Assembly: GCA_026388275.1 (NCBI GenBank)
Contig: JAPLKB010000008.1
Span: 1 to 64,000, forward strand
Source: Pseudomonadota bacterium
GTDB taxonomy: Bacteria; Desulfobacterota; Syntrophorhabdia; Syntrophorhabdales; Syntrophorhabdaceae
Direction of reading: 5' to 3'
DNA: 64,000 nucleotides
The notes beneath the pieces were generated by a model, which worked only from the letters and a program-made list of their open reading frames with translations, was not told where the DNA came from and searched no databases. Below, piece after piece: positions 28,287 to 35,408 of the stretch (its first letter is position 1; every line of letters starts with the position of its first letter). The position numbers were made by a program, and so were the translations under genes.

Positions 28287-28500
28287 GGGCCTACGCCCTC
28301 ATTTACAGGCTTACAAAAACCCCCGAGTATAGGCCTGTGGGGAGTCCATACCCTTTGTCTGTCCTAATAGCGTTTAGCGTATAAGATATAATATTTTTAT
28401 CATAATAGAACAACGTTTTTTTATGTCTGAGAGCAAAGAACCAAATTGATTATGCAGGGTGGAGATCAGGAGGAGCCTGTTATGAGGGGAAGGATAAATT

Positions 28501-29274
28501 TTAAGCCATTGATTCCTGGATAAAACGCTTTATTCTGTCTTTATTTGCCCCGAGGCTTGAAAACTGTTTTTCACATATATCGCTGAAACGGGCAAGGACC
28601 TTGCGACTTATTTCTTCTTGATCCTCGAAGATAGCAAGAGAACGAAAAGGAACTCCCCATTTTTCATACTGTAGAAATGTAATCGTAGCATCCCTTGTTT
28701 TATCATCGTTGGGTAATGCCTGAACAAGAACCGGCCGCGACATACCGTTAATCCGGCAATCAACAGGATATTTACCTTCCGGATCATGTAATTGGTGGTG
28801 CCAATCGAAGTCACGGCGATTAGCCGGAACAGTCTCTTCCATAAATGCCCTGAAATCTTCCATAAATGTTGATCTTACTCTTTCACGGGAAAGATATGAG
28901 ATATCGGTAATTTTCAAAAGGGCCTGAATATAGCTGTAGAGTGCATTGCCGTATTGTTCGTTTTGGATCGGAATTAGAATTTCGCCTCCCCTGTCCTGAA
29001 CGCTGAACATAGATAAGGTATTTGAAATAATTTTTTGTCTTGTTCCTTGTTGTAAGGCTTTTTCATCGAGATCATAGGTAAGATGCATGTATGTGTGCCC
29101 TTCGTCCGTCAATACCCAGTAACCATCTTCTTTTTTCAGGATCACTGAAAGGTGATCTCCATCTTCAAAAAGAAAGGGGGTAAAAACACGATAACGATTA
29201 ATACCCTCCGATTCAAGCTTTAGCTTCTCACTTACTTTTTCACGAAAATCACGTTCTATAGTATCCACATTCAT
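28501..29274 (-). CDS. DUF1828/DUF1829-type protein of unknown function
   Basis: A 257-residue protein. The N-terminal part (FTPFLFEDGDHLSVILKKEDGYWVLTDEGHT) resembles the DUF1828 family and the C-terminal half (VDCRINGMSRPVLVQALPNDDKTRDATITF) resembles DUF1829. Such proteins are often encoded in accessory or defence-rich loci; the biochemical role is not known. The ATG at 29274 (GAGGA upstream) is preferred to the one at 29289. It follows the preceding small gene by one base, so the two form a coupled pair. Confidence 0.65.
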   Translation of the reverse strand: MNVDTIERDFREKVSEKLKLESEGINRYRVFTPFLFEDGDHLSVILKKEDGYWVLTDEGHTYMHLTYDLDEKALQQGTRQKIISNTLSMFSVQDRGGEILIPIQNEQYGNALYSYIQALLKITDISYLSRERVRSTFMEDFRAFMEETVPANRRDFDWHHQLHDPEGKYPVDCRINGMSRPVLVQALPNDDKTRDATITFLQYEKWGVPFRSLAIFEDQEEISRKVLARFSDICEKQFSSLGANKDRIKRFIQESMA

Positions 29275-29275
29275 G

Positions 29276-29758
29276 TTAAATATCCTCAAATAAACTTCCC
29301 TGTGGATTTATGGGTAGCTCAAATCCGCAATCATCAAGCATACACTTTATTGCCTGTTGATAATCAGCAAATCTATCTGTCGGTTGTGCATAGGTGTCTT
29401 CCCTTGCCCCTATCTCCTGATATCTTTCGGTAGCCATGTGTATATGATATCCGTAGAATGTCTCCATTTCAATGAAATTTGTGTGTTCATGACTCTTTCC
29501 ATTATAGCGACGAATACGGAAAAGCTGGCTGGATTTTGGAGGTCTATATGCCAGAATGACAGAAAAATCTAATGGATTAAACAAGCTCTGTCTCATAATG
29601 AGACGAAACTCGCTTCCATTGGCCCCGTTTACGTCAAGCTCTGATTCCTTATGACCCTTTTTTGGACGGGTCTGGATCTTTGTCATGAAATCGGCAGGTA
29701 ATGGCTTGTTCTCATCTATCAGGAGGTTTATATCATTATCTGAAAGCGTAAGTGCCAT
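29276..29758 (-). CDS. Small protein of unknown function paired with the DUF1828-type gene
   Basis: A 160-residue, soluble, acidic-to-neutral protein beginning MALTLSDNDINLLIDENKPL and containing SEFRLIMRQSLFNPLDFSVIL and YGYHIHMATERYQEIG. It resembles DUF6978-like partners of DUF1828 proteins, but this naming is tentative. The stop codon abuts the start of the downstream gene, so the two products are probably made in a fixed ratio and may act together. No catalytic motif is evident. Confidence 0.6.
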   Translation of the reverse strand: MALTLSDNDINLLIDENKPLPADFMTKIQTRPKKGHKESELDVNGANGSEFRLIMRQSLFNPLDFSVILAYRPPKSSQLFRIRRYNGKSHEHTNFIEMETFYGYHIHMATERYQEIGAREDTYAQPTDRFADYQQAIKCMLDDCGFELPINPQGSLFEDI

Positions 29759-30126
29759 TGAATTTATTTTCCTGTAATTTTAATCATTTTACAATGAAAA
29801 AGTGAAGGCTTCAGAAAAAAAGGGGGGACCGCCAGGGGGATTGCCGGGACATTCGAGTAGATTTGGGTCGGGCCAAACTAACCCATTGAAATAAGTAGTT
29901 TTATGCATGGAAAATGGCCAATTTCAGGGCTTGAAATGCTGTTTTTTTGGGCAATTTGTAATAAAAGGGTATAACATGGACAGCCTTATGAGCGAGTTGG
30001 TGAGTTATGATAGGAGGTCCGAAGACCTATACAAGGCAATTGCCGCAACAGTTGCGGCAATTGCTCAAATCTCTGCAAAGTCAATAAAGACGATGTTTTA
30101 CGGGCTATCACTCTTCAAGCTTACTA
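29759..30126. other. Spacer with tandem hairpins and a doubtful short ORF
   Basis: No secure gene. A plus-strand frame from an ATG at about 29976 to 30140 could encode some 54 residues (MDSLMSELVSYDRRSEDLYK...), but it has only a weak ribosome site. Within it lie a small hairpin AGGTC-CGAA-GACCT at about 30015-30028 and the perfect palindrome at 30036-30064. Hairpin density suggests a structured RNA or a repeat rather than a protein gene. Confidence 0.35.
30036..30064. repeat. Perfect 29-bp palindrome with CAG triloop
   Basis: GCAATTGCCGCAA, loop CAG, TTGCGGCAATTGC: 13 perfect base pairs closing on a three-base loop. It has the same architecture (long perfect stem, triloop of CNG type) as the hairpins in the 32.3-32.9 kb element. 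Confidence 0.8.
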
Positions 30127-30579
30127 TCATTTTCCTCTGAGAATTGCCTGGATCAGGTCATCAAGGCGCTGCAGGAAGCGAGAGCTGTCCCGTTTTTTTC
30201 GGGGAGTTGAGCCGCCTGTCATTGTCCCCAGGTCACGCAGATACGTCATCAGATCTCTATGCGCAAGAGCTTCGCCAATGGATTCTTCAGTGAAGACTCG
30301 TCCGTTGGGATCGAGTACCCGAGCTCCTTTTTTGATACACCGCGAAACAAGAGGGACATCAGCCGACACCACTATATCCTTTTCGACAATGTGGTCTACA
30401 ATCCAATCGTCTGCTGCGTCAAGGCTATCGGAAACTACCACAGTCTCAATCAATTCATCTTTCGGGATCTTCATTTTAAAATTTGAAACAAAGAAGATTT
30501 TCAACCCATAACGTTTGGCTACTTTAATTGATTCATTCTTTACAGGGGAGGCATCGGCATCAACATATATTGTAATCAA
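30127..30579 (-). CDS. YaiI/YqxD family (DUF188) protein
   Basis: A 150-residue member of the UPF0178/DUF188 family, probably a PIN-like nuclease fold. It starts MITIYVDADASPVKNESIKVAKRYG and carries VSDSLDAADDWIVDHIVEKDIVVSADVPL and KGARVLDPNGRVFTEESIGE, the conserved acidic positions of the family. The ATG lies near a GGATAT stretch rather than a strong site. Single-gene unit within the accessory island. Confidence 0.92.
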   Translation of the reverse strand: MITIYVDADASPVKNESIKVAKRYGLKIFFVSNFKMKIPKDELIETVVVSDSLDAADDWIVDHIVEKDIVVSADVPLVSRCIKKGARVLDPNGRVFTEESIGEALAHRDLMTYLRDLGTMTGGSTPRKKRDSSRFLQRLDDLIQAILRGK

Positions 30580-31098
30580 GGGATATCCTTTCGTTAGTAA
30601 ATAATTTTGGTGATTTCAAGATGAACCACCTGATAAAAAAAGCGTTGAACAATAAATTGCCAAAATCCTATTCCTTTACATGTTTTTTGTCAACAAAGAT
30701 TAGGCTTCCTTATAATTTTTGCGTATGGTTTTAAGAAGCCTGGGAGTACCCTATTCTTCGGCAATTTACTGATTTAGTTTGTTATTTTATGCAAAAAGCC
30801 CCATATTCCCCAACACAGTTGGCAACATGCGGGTAGGAGCTGTGAAAAAATGACTTATACCAATTCGCCTTCAATCATATAACTTCTTTAACTCCTCATC
30901 ATTCTCATAGATGTGCAATAACACCTTTTACCATTCAATATTATATTCACAAAATACGGTGCCTTTTTTACGACTGATTCAAATGTCAAAGGCTTACCCT
31001 AATATTACATAAACTGTCGTGTTTATCCTACAGACATTGTCAAAGATATCCTACATACAAAATAAATAAAATGTATTACAGCGTTATATCTTTCTGAT
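30580..31098. other. Gene-free spacer with a possible promoter
   Basis: No gene is seen. TTGTCA (30687-30692), an 18-nt spacer and TATAAT (30711-30716) form a good plus-strand sigma-70 promoter. It could start a long leader running through the riboswitch candidate to the PEP-CTERM gene, or a separate small RNA. A broken inverted repeat AGGCTTC/GAAGCCT (30702-30708 and 30735-30741) overlaps it. Confidence 0.4.
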
Positions 31099-31165
31099 AA
31101 AGCCAATTCGGCGACGACGGGACGGGAAGCCACGGGTTTTTGATGGCAGATGGCCGGGTTGCTTT
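31099..31165 (+). promoter_or_regulatory. Candidate cyclic di-GMP-I (GEMM-I) riboswitch
   Basis: The core AAGCCACGGG ... GGCCGGGTTGC, preceded by GGGAC, closely follows the GEMM-I aptamer pattern (GGGACGCAAAGCCACGGG ... AGCCGGGTTGC). The outer ends AAAGC and GCTTT pair. The GACGGGAAGCC segment departs from the usual GACGCAAAGCC, and helix P2 seems shortened, so ligand binding is uncertain. It lies 160 bases upstream of a PEP-CTERM gene, a class often under c-di-GMP control. Confidence 0.55.
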
Positions 31166-31325
31166 GTATTGGAAATAGGATGTGGGCTTTTTCCTCCATG
31201 AGAGATGTTGCTTTCTGTAAAGAGGGACCTTATCGGGGCTACATTCGTGGGAAGAGATTCCCAAAACCATTTTTAACCGTGGTGGCCAAGGCTGCCGCAT
31301 AATTTAGGGTAAAAGGAGAAATCTC

Positions 31326-32117
31326 GTGAAAAAGACAATGGGTATTATGATATGTGCGGGTTTGCTGCTTTTAGGGACCGGGATGGCTTACGCCGATATA
31401 AAGACCGGTCTGATAGCTGACTATCAGTTTAACGGCAACGCCTTTGATACCGCAGGCAGTAATAACGGCACGGTTTATAATGCCGCCCTGACTGCTGACC
31501 GGTTCGGCAACGCCAATGGTGCTTACTACTTCAATGGTGGTTCCTCAATATCCGGAGGAGGATCATATATAGGACTTGACCATAATTTTAATTTCGTCAG
31601 CATGGGGGATTTAACCTTCTCGGCTTGGGTCAAACCTGCAGCTGACGGCGGCTTTATTTTCCATCAAGCCAACGGGGGTCAACTTTATCTGGCAAACGCG
31701 AGCATGACCGCCCATCTGGCCAATGGCGGCTGGTATTCGGCCGCAAACCCTGTCCCTTTCGCGCAAGATACATGGGTCAACCTCACCGGGGTCTATAAAG
31801 CCCGGAATCAAAACGAATTATGGGTAAATGGCAATCTTGTCGATACAATAAGTTTGGCTGACAGTAACCTGTTCGATGTCTATTGGAGTGATTATTTTTA
31901 CGCTGGTTTTGGGGCTTATCGTGAATCATGGTATTCCGACAGTTTACAGGGTGCATTCACTGGAACCATCGATGATTTCCGGATATACAACCGCGCCCTG
32001 ACACAGGGGGATATCCAAGAGTTAGCCGCCAACAACGTCCCACTTCCCGGAGCCGTCTGGCTCCTGGGATCCGGTCTCCTGGGGCTGGTTGCCAGAAGGA
32101 AACTTAAAAAAAGTTAA
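31326..32117 (+). CDS. PEP-CTERM sorted protein with LamG/concanavalin A-like domain
   Basis: A 263-residue exported protein. Signal peptide MKKTMGIMICAGLLLLGTGM ending in AYA. A LamG-like jelly-roll domain spans about residues 30-225 (DYQFNGNAFDTAGSNNGTVY, FSAWVKPAADGGF, IDDFRIYNRALTQGDIQEL). The C-terminus VPLPGAVWLLGSGLLGLVAR plus RK-rich tail is a PEP-CTERM/exosortase sorting signal, linking it to exopolysaccharide and surface functions. The GTG start has AAGGAG upstream. No exosortase gene is in the window. Confidence 0.88.
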   Translation: MKKTMGIMICAGLLLLGTGMAYADIKTGLIADYQFNGNAFDTAGSNNGTVYNAALTADRFGNANGAYYFNGGSSISGGGSYIGLDHNFNFVSMGDLTFSAWVKPAADGGFIFHQANGGQLYLANASMTAHLANGGWYSAANPVPFAQDTWVNLTGVYKARNQNELWVNGNLVDTISLADSNLFDVYWSDYFYAGFGAYRESWYSDSLQGAFTGTIDDFRIYNRALTQGDIQELAANNVPLPGAVWLLGSGLLGLVARRKLKKS

Positions 32118-32134
32118 CCATTATTAACTCCGAG

Positions 32135-32179
32135 GGGAAATACTTAGGAGAAATATAGGATGTCCCCTAAGTATTTCCC
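32135..32179 (+). terminator. Long hairpin after the PEP-CTERM gene
   Basis: GGGAAATACTTAGG (32135-32148) and CCTAAGTATTTCCC (32166-32179) form a perfect 14-bp stem with a 17-nt loop, starting 18 bases after the stop codon. No T-run follows, so it may act as an mRNA 3' barrier or be the edge of the adjoining repeat element. Confidence 0.5.
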
Positions 32180-32181
32180 AA

Positions 32182-32560
32182 TCCCTGAAAGAAGGATATC
32201 CTTTCAGGCGCAGACATTAACATCTCAAGCGTGTTCCCTTCACCTTCCAACTTCCGGAGAGAGTAAAACCCGCCAGTTTTAAGAACCTTATTTTTACCTT
32301 TCTGTACTACATAAAATACATTTATAAATAGTTTTCCATGCTTACATTCACAGTGAATGTAAAATTTACTCAATTATCCAAACTAAAGCCTGTATTGGTT
32401 TTACAGAAAATTCCTGTTTTGCACCAACTGTTGGTGCAATGTTGTAGACAATGTGTCTACAAAATCTAATTTTAAAAAATTATGACTGTTCATTTTGCTT
32501 CCCACCATCCGTTTAATGGAAATATTGAAGGATATTCCCCACCCTCTTTCTGGTAAAACA
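32182..32560. repeat. Noncoding hairpin element, copy A
   Basis: First of two diverged copies. It carries three triloop hairpins: TTACATTCA-CAG-TGAATGTAA (32342-32362), TTGCACCAA-CTG-TTGGTGCAA (32419-32439) and TTGTAGACA-ATG-TGTCTACAA (32442-32462). Shared with copy B at a constant offset of 464-466 bases are an identical 11-mer AGCCTGTATTG (32387-32397) and an identical 21-mer at 32511-32531 (containing TTTAATGGAAATATTG). The stems differ from copy B, but each arm remains complementary to its partner. The boundaries are approximate. Confidence 0.7.
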
Positions 32561-32589
32561 AAATCTGAAGTCTGAAACTCTCTCGGATA

Positions 32590-32616
32590 AAATGGTTCTC
32601 ACTGTGAGAACCATTT
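32590..32616. repeat. Perfect 27-bp palindrome with CTG triloop
   Basis: AAATGGTTCTCA, loop CTG, TGAGAACCATTT: twelve perfect base pairs between the two copies of the hairpin element, with the same triloop style as its hairpins. Confidence 0.8.
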
Positions 32617-32664
32617 CTTAAATCTCCGGAAAATCAATATAGACGGCGTATTGCGCGCTATGGC

Positions 32665-33020
32665 TGTTAAAATGGTTTTTTAAATTCAGGGGACCTGTCC
32701 TCAGGTGCTTTCCCGGTTCCAGGGACAGGAAACTAACCGATTTAAGGAACCTTCTTTTTTGCCTTTTGCACTCCAGAATAAACATTTTAAAATAAGTTTT
32801 CATACTTTCTTGCACGTTGCAAGAAAACTATACCTAATTGTCTAAATCATAGCCTGTATTGAATTTACGGAGATTTTAAATAAGTTAGCAACAGTTGCTA
32901 ACAATGTTTCAGACACAGTGTCTGCAAAATTCCATTTTTGAAGGTTTATGACTTATTATTTTACTTTCCGCTATCTGTTTAATGGAAATATTGAAGGGCA
33001 TCCCACGTCCCCTCCTAAAC
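32665..33020. repeat. Noncoding hairpin element, copy B
   Basis: Second diverged copy. Hairpins at positions equivalent to copy A: TTTCTTGCA-CGT-TGCAAGAAA (32806-32826), GTTAGCAA-CAG-TTGCTAAC (32884-32902) and TTTCAGACA-CAG-TGTCTGCAA (32907-32927, one mismatch). The conserved 11-mer is at 32851-32861 and the 21-mer at 32977-32997. An additional stem CCTGTCC/GGACAGG flanks it at about 32694-32730. Boundaries approximate; no coding frame. Confidence 0.7.
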
Positions 33021-33089
33021 AAGTAACTTTATCTTCGGGTTCATGGTTTTAATCCGGTTTCATTTGTTGACTTCATCGCCCAGTAAAGT

Positions 33090-33332
33090 TCAACGGGAAG
33101 TCCGCTTTTTGGCTGATCCAATGGGACGAGTTGTTCGCTCTCCTATCTGTTTCTTGAGATTATCAATACTAATAGTCGGGGCATTTATTTCAGCTTCCTT
33201 GGCCTTTCTTAAACAGCGAAGGTCCTCGTAGTTATGGAGTTCTTCCTGGACTTTCAGGAATTCTTCATAGGGAATTATTGCATATTCTTTTTTCCCTTCC
33301 TTTTTTATGATTTGGGCATTTAGGGTAACCAT
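33090..33332 (-). CDS. Type II antitoxin (Phd/YefM or RelB-like)
   Basis: An 80-residue protein starting MVTLNAQIIKKEGKKEYAII, then PYEEFLKVQEELHNYEDLRCLRKAKEAE. A short N-terminal DNA-binding segment followed by a charged helical toxin-neutralising tail is the usual antitoxin layout. The tail is rich in basic residues (TTRPIGSAKKRTSR), which is unusual because antitoxin tails are usually acidic. It lies 15 bases downstream of the toxin gene, giving a toxin-first order. Confidence 0.75.
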   Translation of the reverse strand: MVTLNAQIIKKEGKKEYAIIPYEEFLKVQEELHNYEDLRCLRKAKEAEINAPTISIDNLKKQIGERTTRPIGSAKKRTSR

Positions 33333-33347
33333 TTTTTAGCCTCCATT

Positions 33348-33596
33348 TTATCGGTATGCTTCTCGGCGATGTCGAATGCGATAAATAATGATTGCATCTC
33401 CTTCGATTTCAAATAGAACTCTGTACTCCCCAACGCGTAATCTATATTCAGGTGTCGAATCGGTAAGTTGTTTCACGTCTCCACTTAGATTATCGCTCAT
33501 TTCTTCAATTTTTGCAACGATCCGAGCCTGTGTCCTGGAAGGAACAGCCTTTATATCTTTGACCGCCCGCGGCTTGAACTCTATGCTATATTTCAT
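33348..33596 (-). CDS. RelE/ParE-family toxin
   Basis: An 82-residue protein starting MKYSIEFKPRAVKDIKAVPS and ending YRLRVGEYRVLFEIEGDAIIIYRIRHRREAYR. The arginine-rich C-terminal strand and RVGEYRVLFEI are standard for RelE-type ribosome-dependent mRNA interferases. It is encoded upstream of its antitoxin on the minus strand. It probably serves as an addiction or stress module in the accessory island. Confidence 0.88.
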   Translation of the reverse strand: MKYSIEFKPRAVKDIKAVPSRTQARIVAKIEEMSDNLSGDVKQLTDSTPEYRLRVGEYRVLFEIEGDAIIIYRIRHRREAYR

Positions 33597-33696
33597 CTTT
33601 CCTCATATGCGAAAACAAAAATCAGCTGCGGTTGCAAGACGTTCGCTATGCTTACCTGCTGGGCAAACATCAAGATTTTATATCCTCATCGTATTT

Positions 33697-33731
33697 CAAC
33701 ATTTCAAGGGCGTCCCCTTCGCCTTCCCAAG
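33697..33731. repeat. Partial third copy of the element's 5' segment
   Basis: CAACATTTCAAGGGCGTCCC and the following CTTCGCCTTCCCAA resemble copy A at 32218-32250 (TAACATCTCAAGCGTGTTCC then CTTCACCTTCCAA), with about 26 of 32 aligned bases equal by eye. The downstream hairpins are missing; the FRG gene end follows. Confidence 0.4.
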
Positions 33732-33744
33732 GGGGCGTGGAACG

Positions 33745-34845
33745 CTATTCACTAAACATCTTCTCTCTAAGCTCCTCACATGCTCCGTCTAAGCCAGGAA
33801 ACATCGAACCCGCCGTAATTCCCATGTAGGCGAGTTCCTGCATGACACTATTCCGTTCCGAAGCTGGAATGTCAATAGCAGTAAGATAACTGGATTCTTT
33901 TTGGATTTCCTTTTCCCTTATATATGACTCAATATCATCGATGTTTGTTACGGTAGTGGCAGCTTGTTGGGGGATTAGTCTTTCGTTTTCAATTGCGAGG
34001 AACTCCATGACGGACAGATGAAGACCTGCAATGTTTAACATTACCAACTGGCCCCAGTGGCTTTTCCATTGCTCCTGGTTAAAAACATATACTCTTACAA
34101 ATTCTTCGATTTTGTTGGTCTTGGGTAAACCCCTGAAAGCAAAGAACGCCGCCACGTATGGTGAGTAAGTCCAATCCAGTAATGGAGTTGGGTAGCCGTG
34201 ATGTTGAACAAGATTCAGAAATGCTCCGTTCTCATTTGGTATTTCAAGATTGAAAACATGTGACGTTTTTGCGCTTAAGTGTCGATGTAATAGAGGAACG
34301 TCATTAGATAGAAAGCGAGAGAGATCATACCTGCCTTTTCTGTGAAAAGCTGTTCTTAGTTTCCAGGGCTTTCGTTGGCCCCGGAAAAGGTTTCTTTGGC
34401 CTAACATTGTGGAGACAAACGTCTTGTATTGCTCCCAAGTTCTGACATCTCCTTTGATGTCCGAGACGGTAGAAAATGTTTTCTTAACTATGTCGCTCTT
34501 TACAGTAGTACCCAGATTGGTTTTTGCCGTCAAGTGAAGTTCGTTTTCTTTGAAACAGATGTCTACAGTCGCTTCAGTGGAGTGATTAACGCCTGGATAC
34601 AAGCTTTGAATCTCGGTCCAGGCAGTGGTTAAGCCAGTTCGAGGATCTATGGGAGCGGTAAAGGCTTTAAACGAGGTGTCGGTTTCTTTGTCAGGCGTCT
34701 CGAAGAATCCCGCAGAAGATGGCAAAGCCTTATTGTCGGGCAGCACAAACGCTACGCCCCCATACCTCTCTCCAAGGTCATCGATATTTGCAATAATATG
34801 ACCCTCAATGTCTCCGCCTATCCTCCCTATCCATTGCCCCTTCAA
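33745..34845 (-). CDS. FRG-domain protein
   Basis: A 366-residue protein. The C-terminal two-thirds hold an FRG domain: TWEQYKTFVSTMLGQRNLFRGQ gives the name-giving FRG tripeptide, followed by FLNLVQHHGYPTPLLDWTYS and PYVAAFFAFRG. The N-terminal 130 residues (MKGQWIGRIGGDIEGHIIAN...) form a beta-rich domain I cannot name. FRG proteins are common in mobile and defence-associated loci; activity is not established from sequence. It is transcribed alone, with the spacer upstream free of genes. Confidence 0.85.
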   Translation of the reverse strand: MKGQWIGRIGGDIEGHIIANIDDLGERYGGVAFVLPDNKALPSSAGFFETPDKETDTSFKAFTAPIDPRTGLTTAWTEIQSLYPGVNHSTEATVDICFKENELHLTAKTNLGTTVKSDIVKKTFSTVSDIKGDVRTWEQYKTFVSTMLGQRNLFRGQRKPWKLRTAFHRKGRYDLSRFLSNDVPLLHRHLSAKTSHVFNLEIPNENGAFLNLVQHHGYPTPLLDWTYSPYVAAFFAFRGLPKTNKIEEFVRVYVFNQEQWKSHWGQLVMLNIAGLHLSVMEFLAIENERLIPQQAATTVTNIDDIESYIREKEIQKESSYLTAIDIPASERNSVMQELAYMGITAGSMFPGLDGACEELREKMFSE

Positions 34846-35408
34846 TGTTCACTCCTTACATGAGACATAATTATCGATATTACCAATGTTCAATTAATTA
34901 TTCAATATAATTAATGAAATTAAAGAACTTTTCATATAATCTCCTAACCGGATAACGCTACAATTCAGATGATTATCAATAGATGGGCAACTCCGAATGA
35001 TCATTATACCACCAGGATTATTAACTGGATTTGATTTTTTCGGAGACTCTGTAAATTCAACATCTCTATATAACGGTTTTAGCTGGTATGACGGTGTTTG
35101 CAAAGGGAACTATCGAGACATTCTTAATATGGTGAATATCTTTCAATACCAATTCTGATTCATTTATATAAAGACACCTGTCTTTTTATTGCCGAATTCA
35201 CATATGCATGACAGAAGCTTATGTGAATTCGGCTTGGTGTGGGCAGCGGCATGGAAGAAATGTTTCAGATGTGGATGAGATGCAAGTCTTGCTGACCGGA
35301 AACTATACTTTATGTATGTTGGAGGGCGCAAGGCGCAGCAGATCGCCGCAGATGGACATTTCAATCATGCCGCTGACCTACTAAAGGGAAAACCAAGAAA
35401 AGACAAAA
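34846..35408. other. Gene-free spacer between the FRG gene and the radical SAM gene
   Basis: No supportable gene. It contains a perfect 14-bp inverted repeat at 35191-35233 and a stretch around 35240-35400 with richer GC that may be the remnant of a small coding region, but no family resemblance was found in any frame. Confidence 0.45.
35191..35233. repeat. 14-bp inverted repeat
   Basis: GCCGAATTCACATA (35191-35204) and TATGTGAATTCGGC (35220-35233) are perfectly complementary with a 15-nt loop. No T-run follows on either strand, so a terminator is unlikely; function unknown. Confidence 0.7.

Larger units (their letters stand above)
32118..33089. other. Gene-free region holding repeated hairpin elements
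   Basis: About 970 bases without a supportable gene between the PEP-CTERM gene and the toxin-antitoxin pair. It begins with a 14-bp inverted repeat (32135-32179) and contains two related noncoding units (about 32182-32560 and 32665-33020) separated by a further long hairpin at 32590-32616. These are listed individually. Confidence 0.7.

Noticed and set aside
29976-30140. Short protein gene of about 54 residues
   Set aside because: Weak ribosome site, overlap with two strong hairpins and no family resemblance; kept only as a spacer note.
32182-33020. Integron attC or CRISPR-like array
   Set aside because: The hairpins lack the conserved attC core sites and no integrase or cas gene is present.
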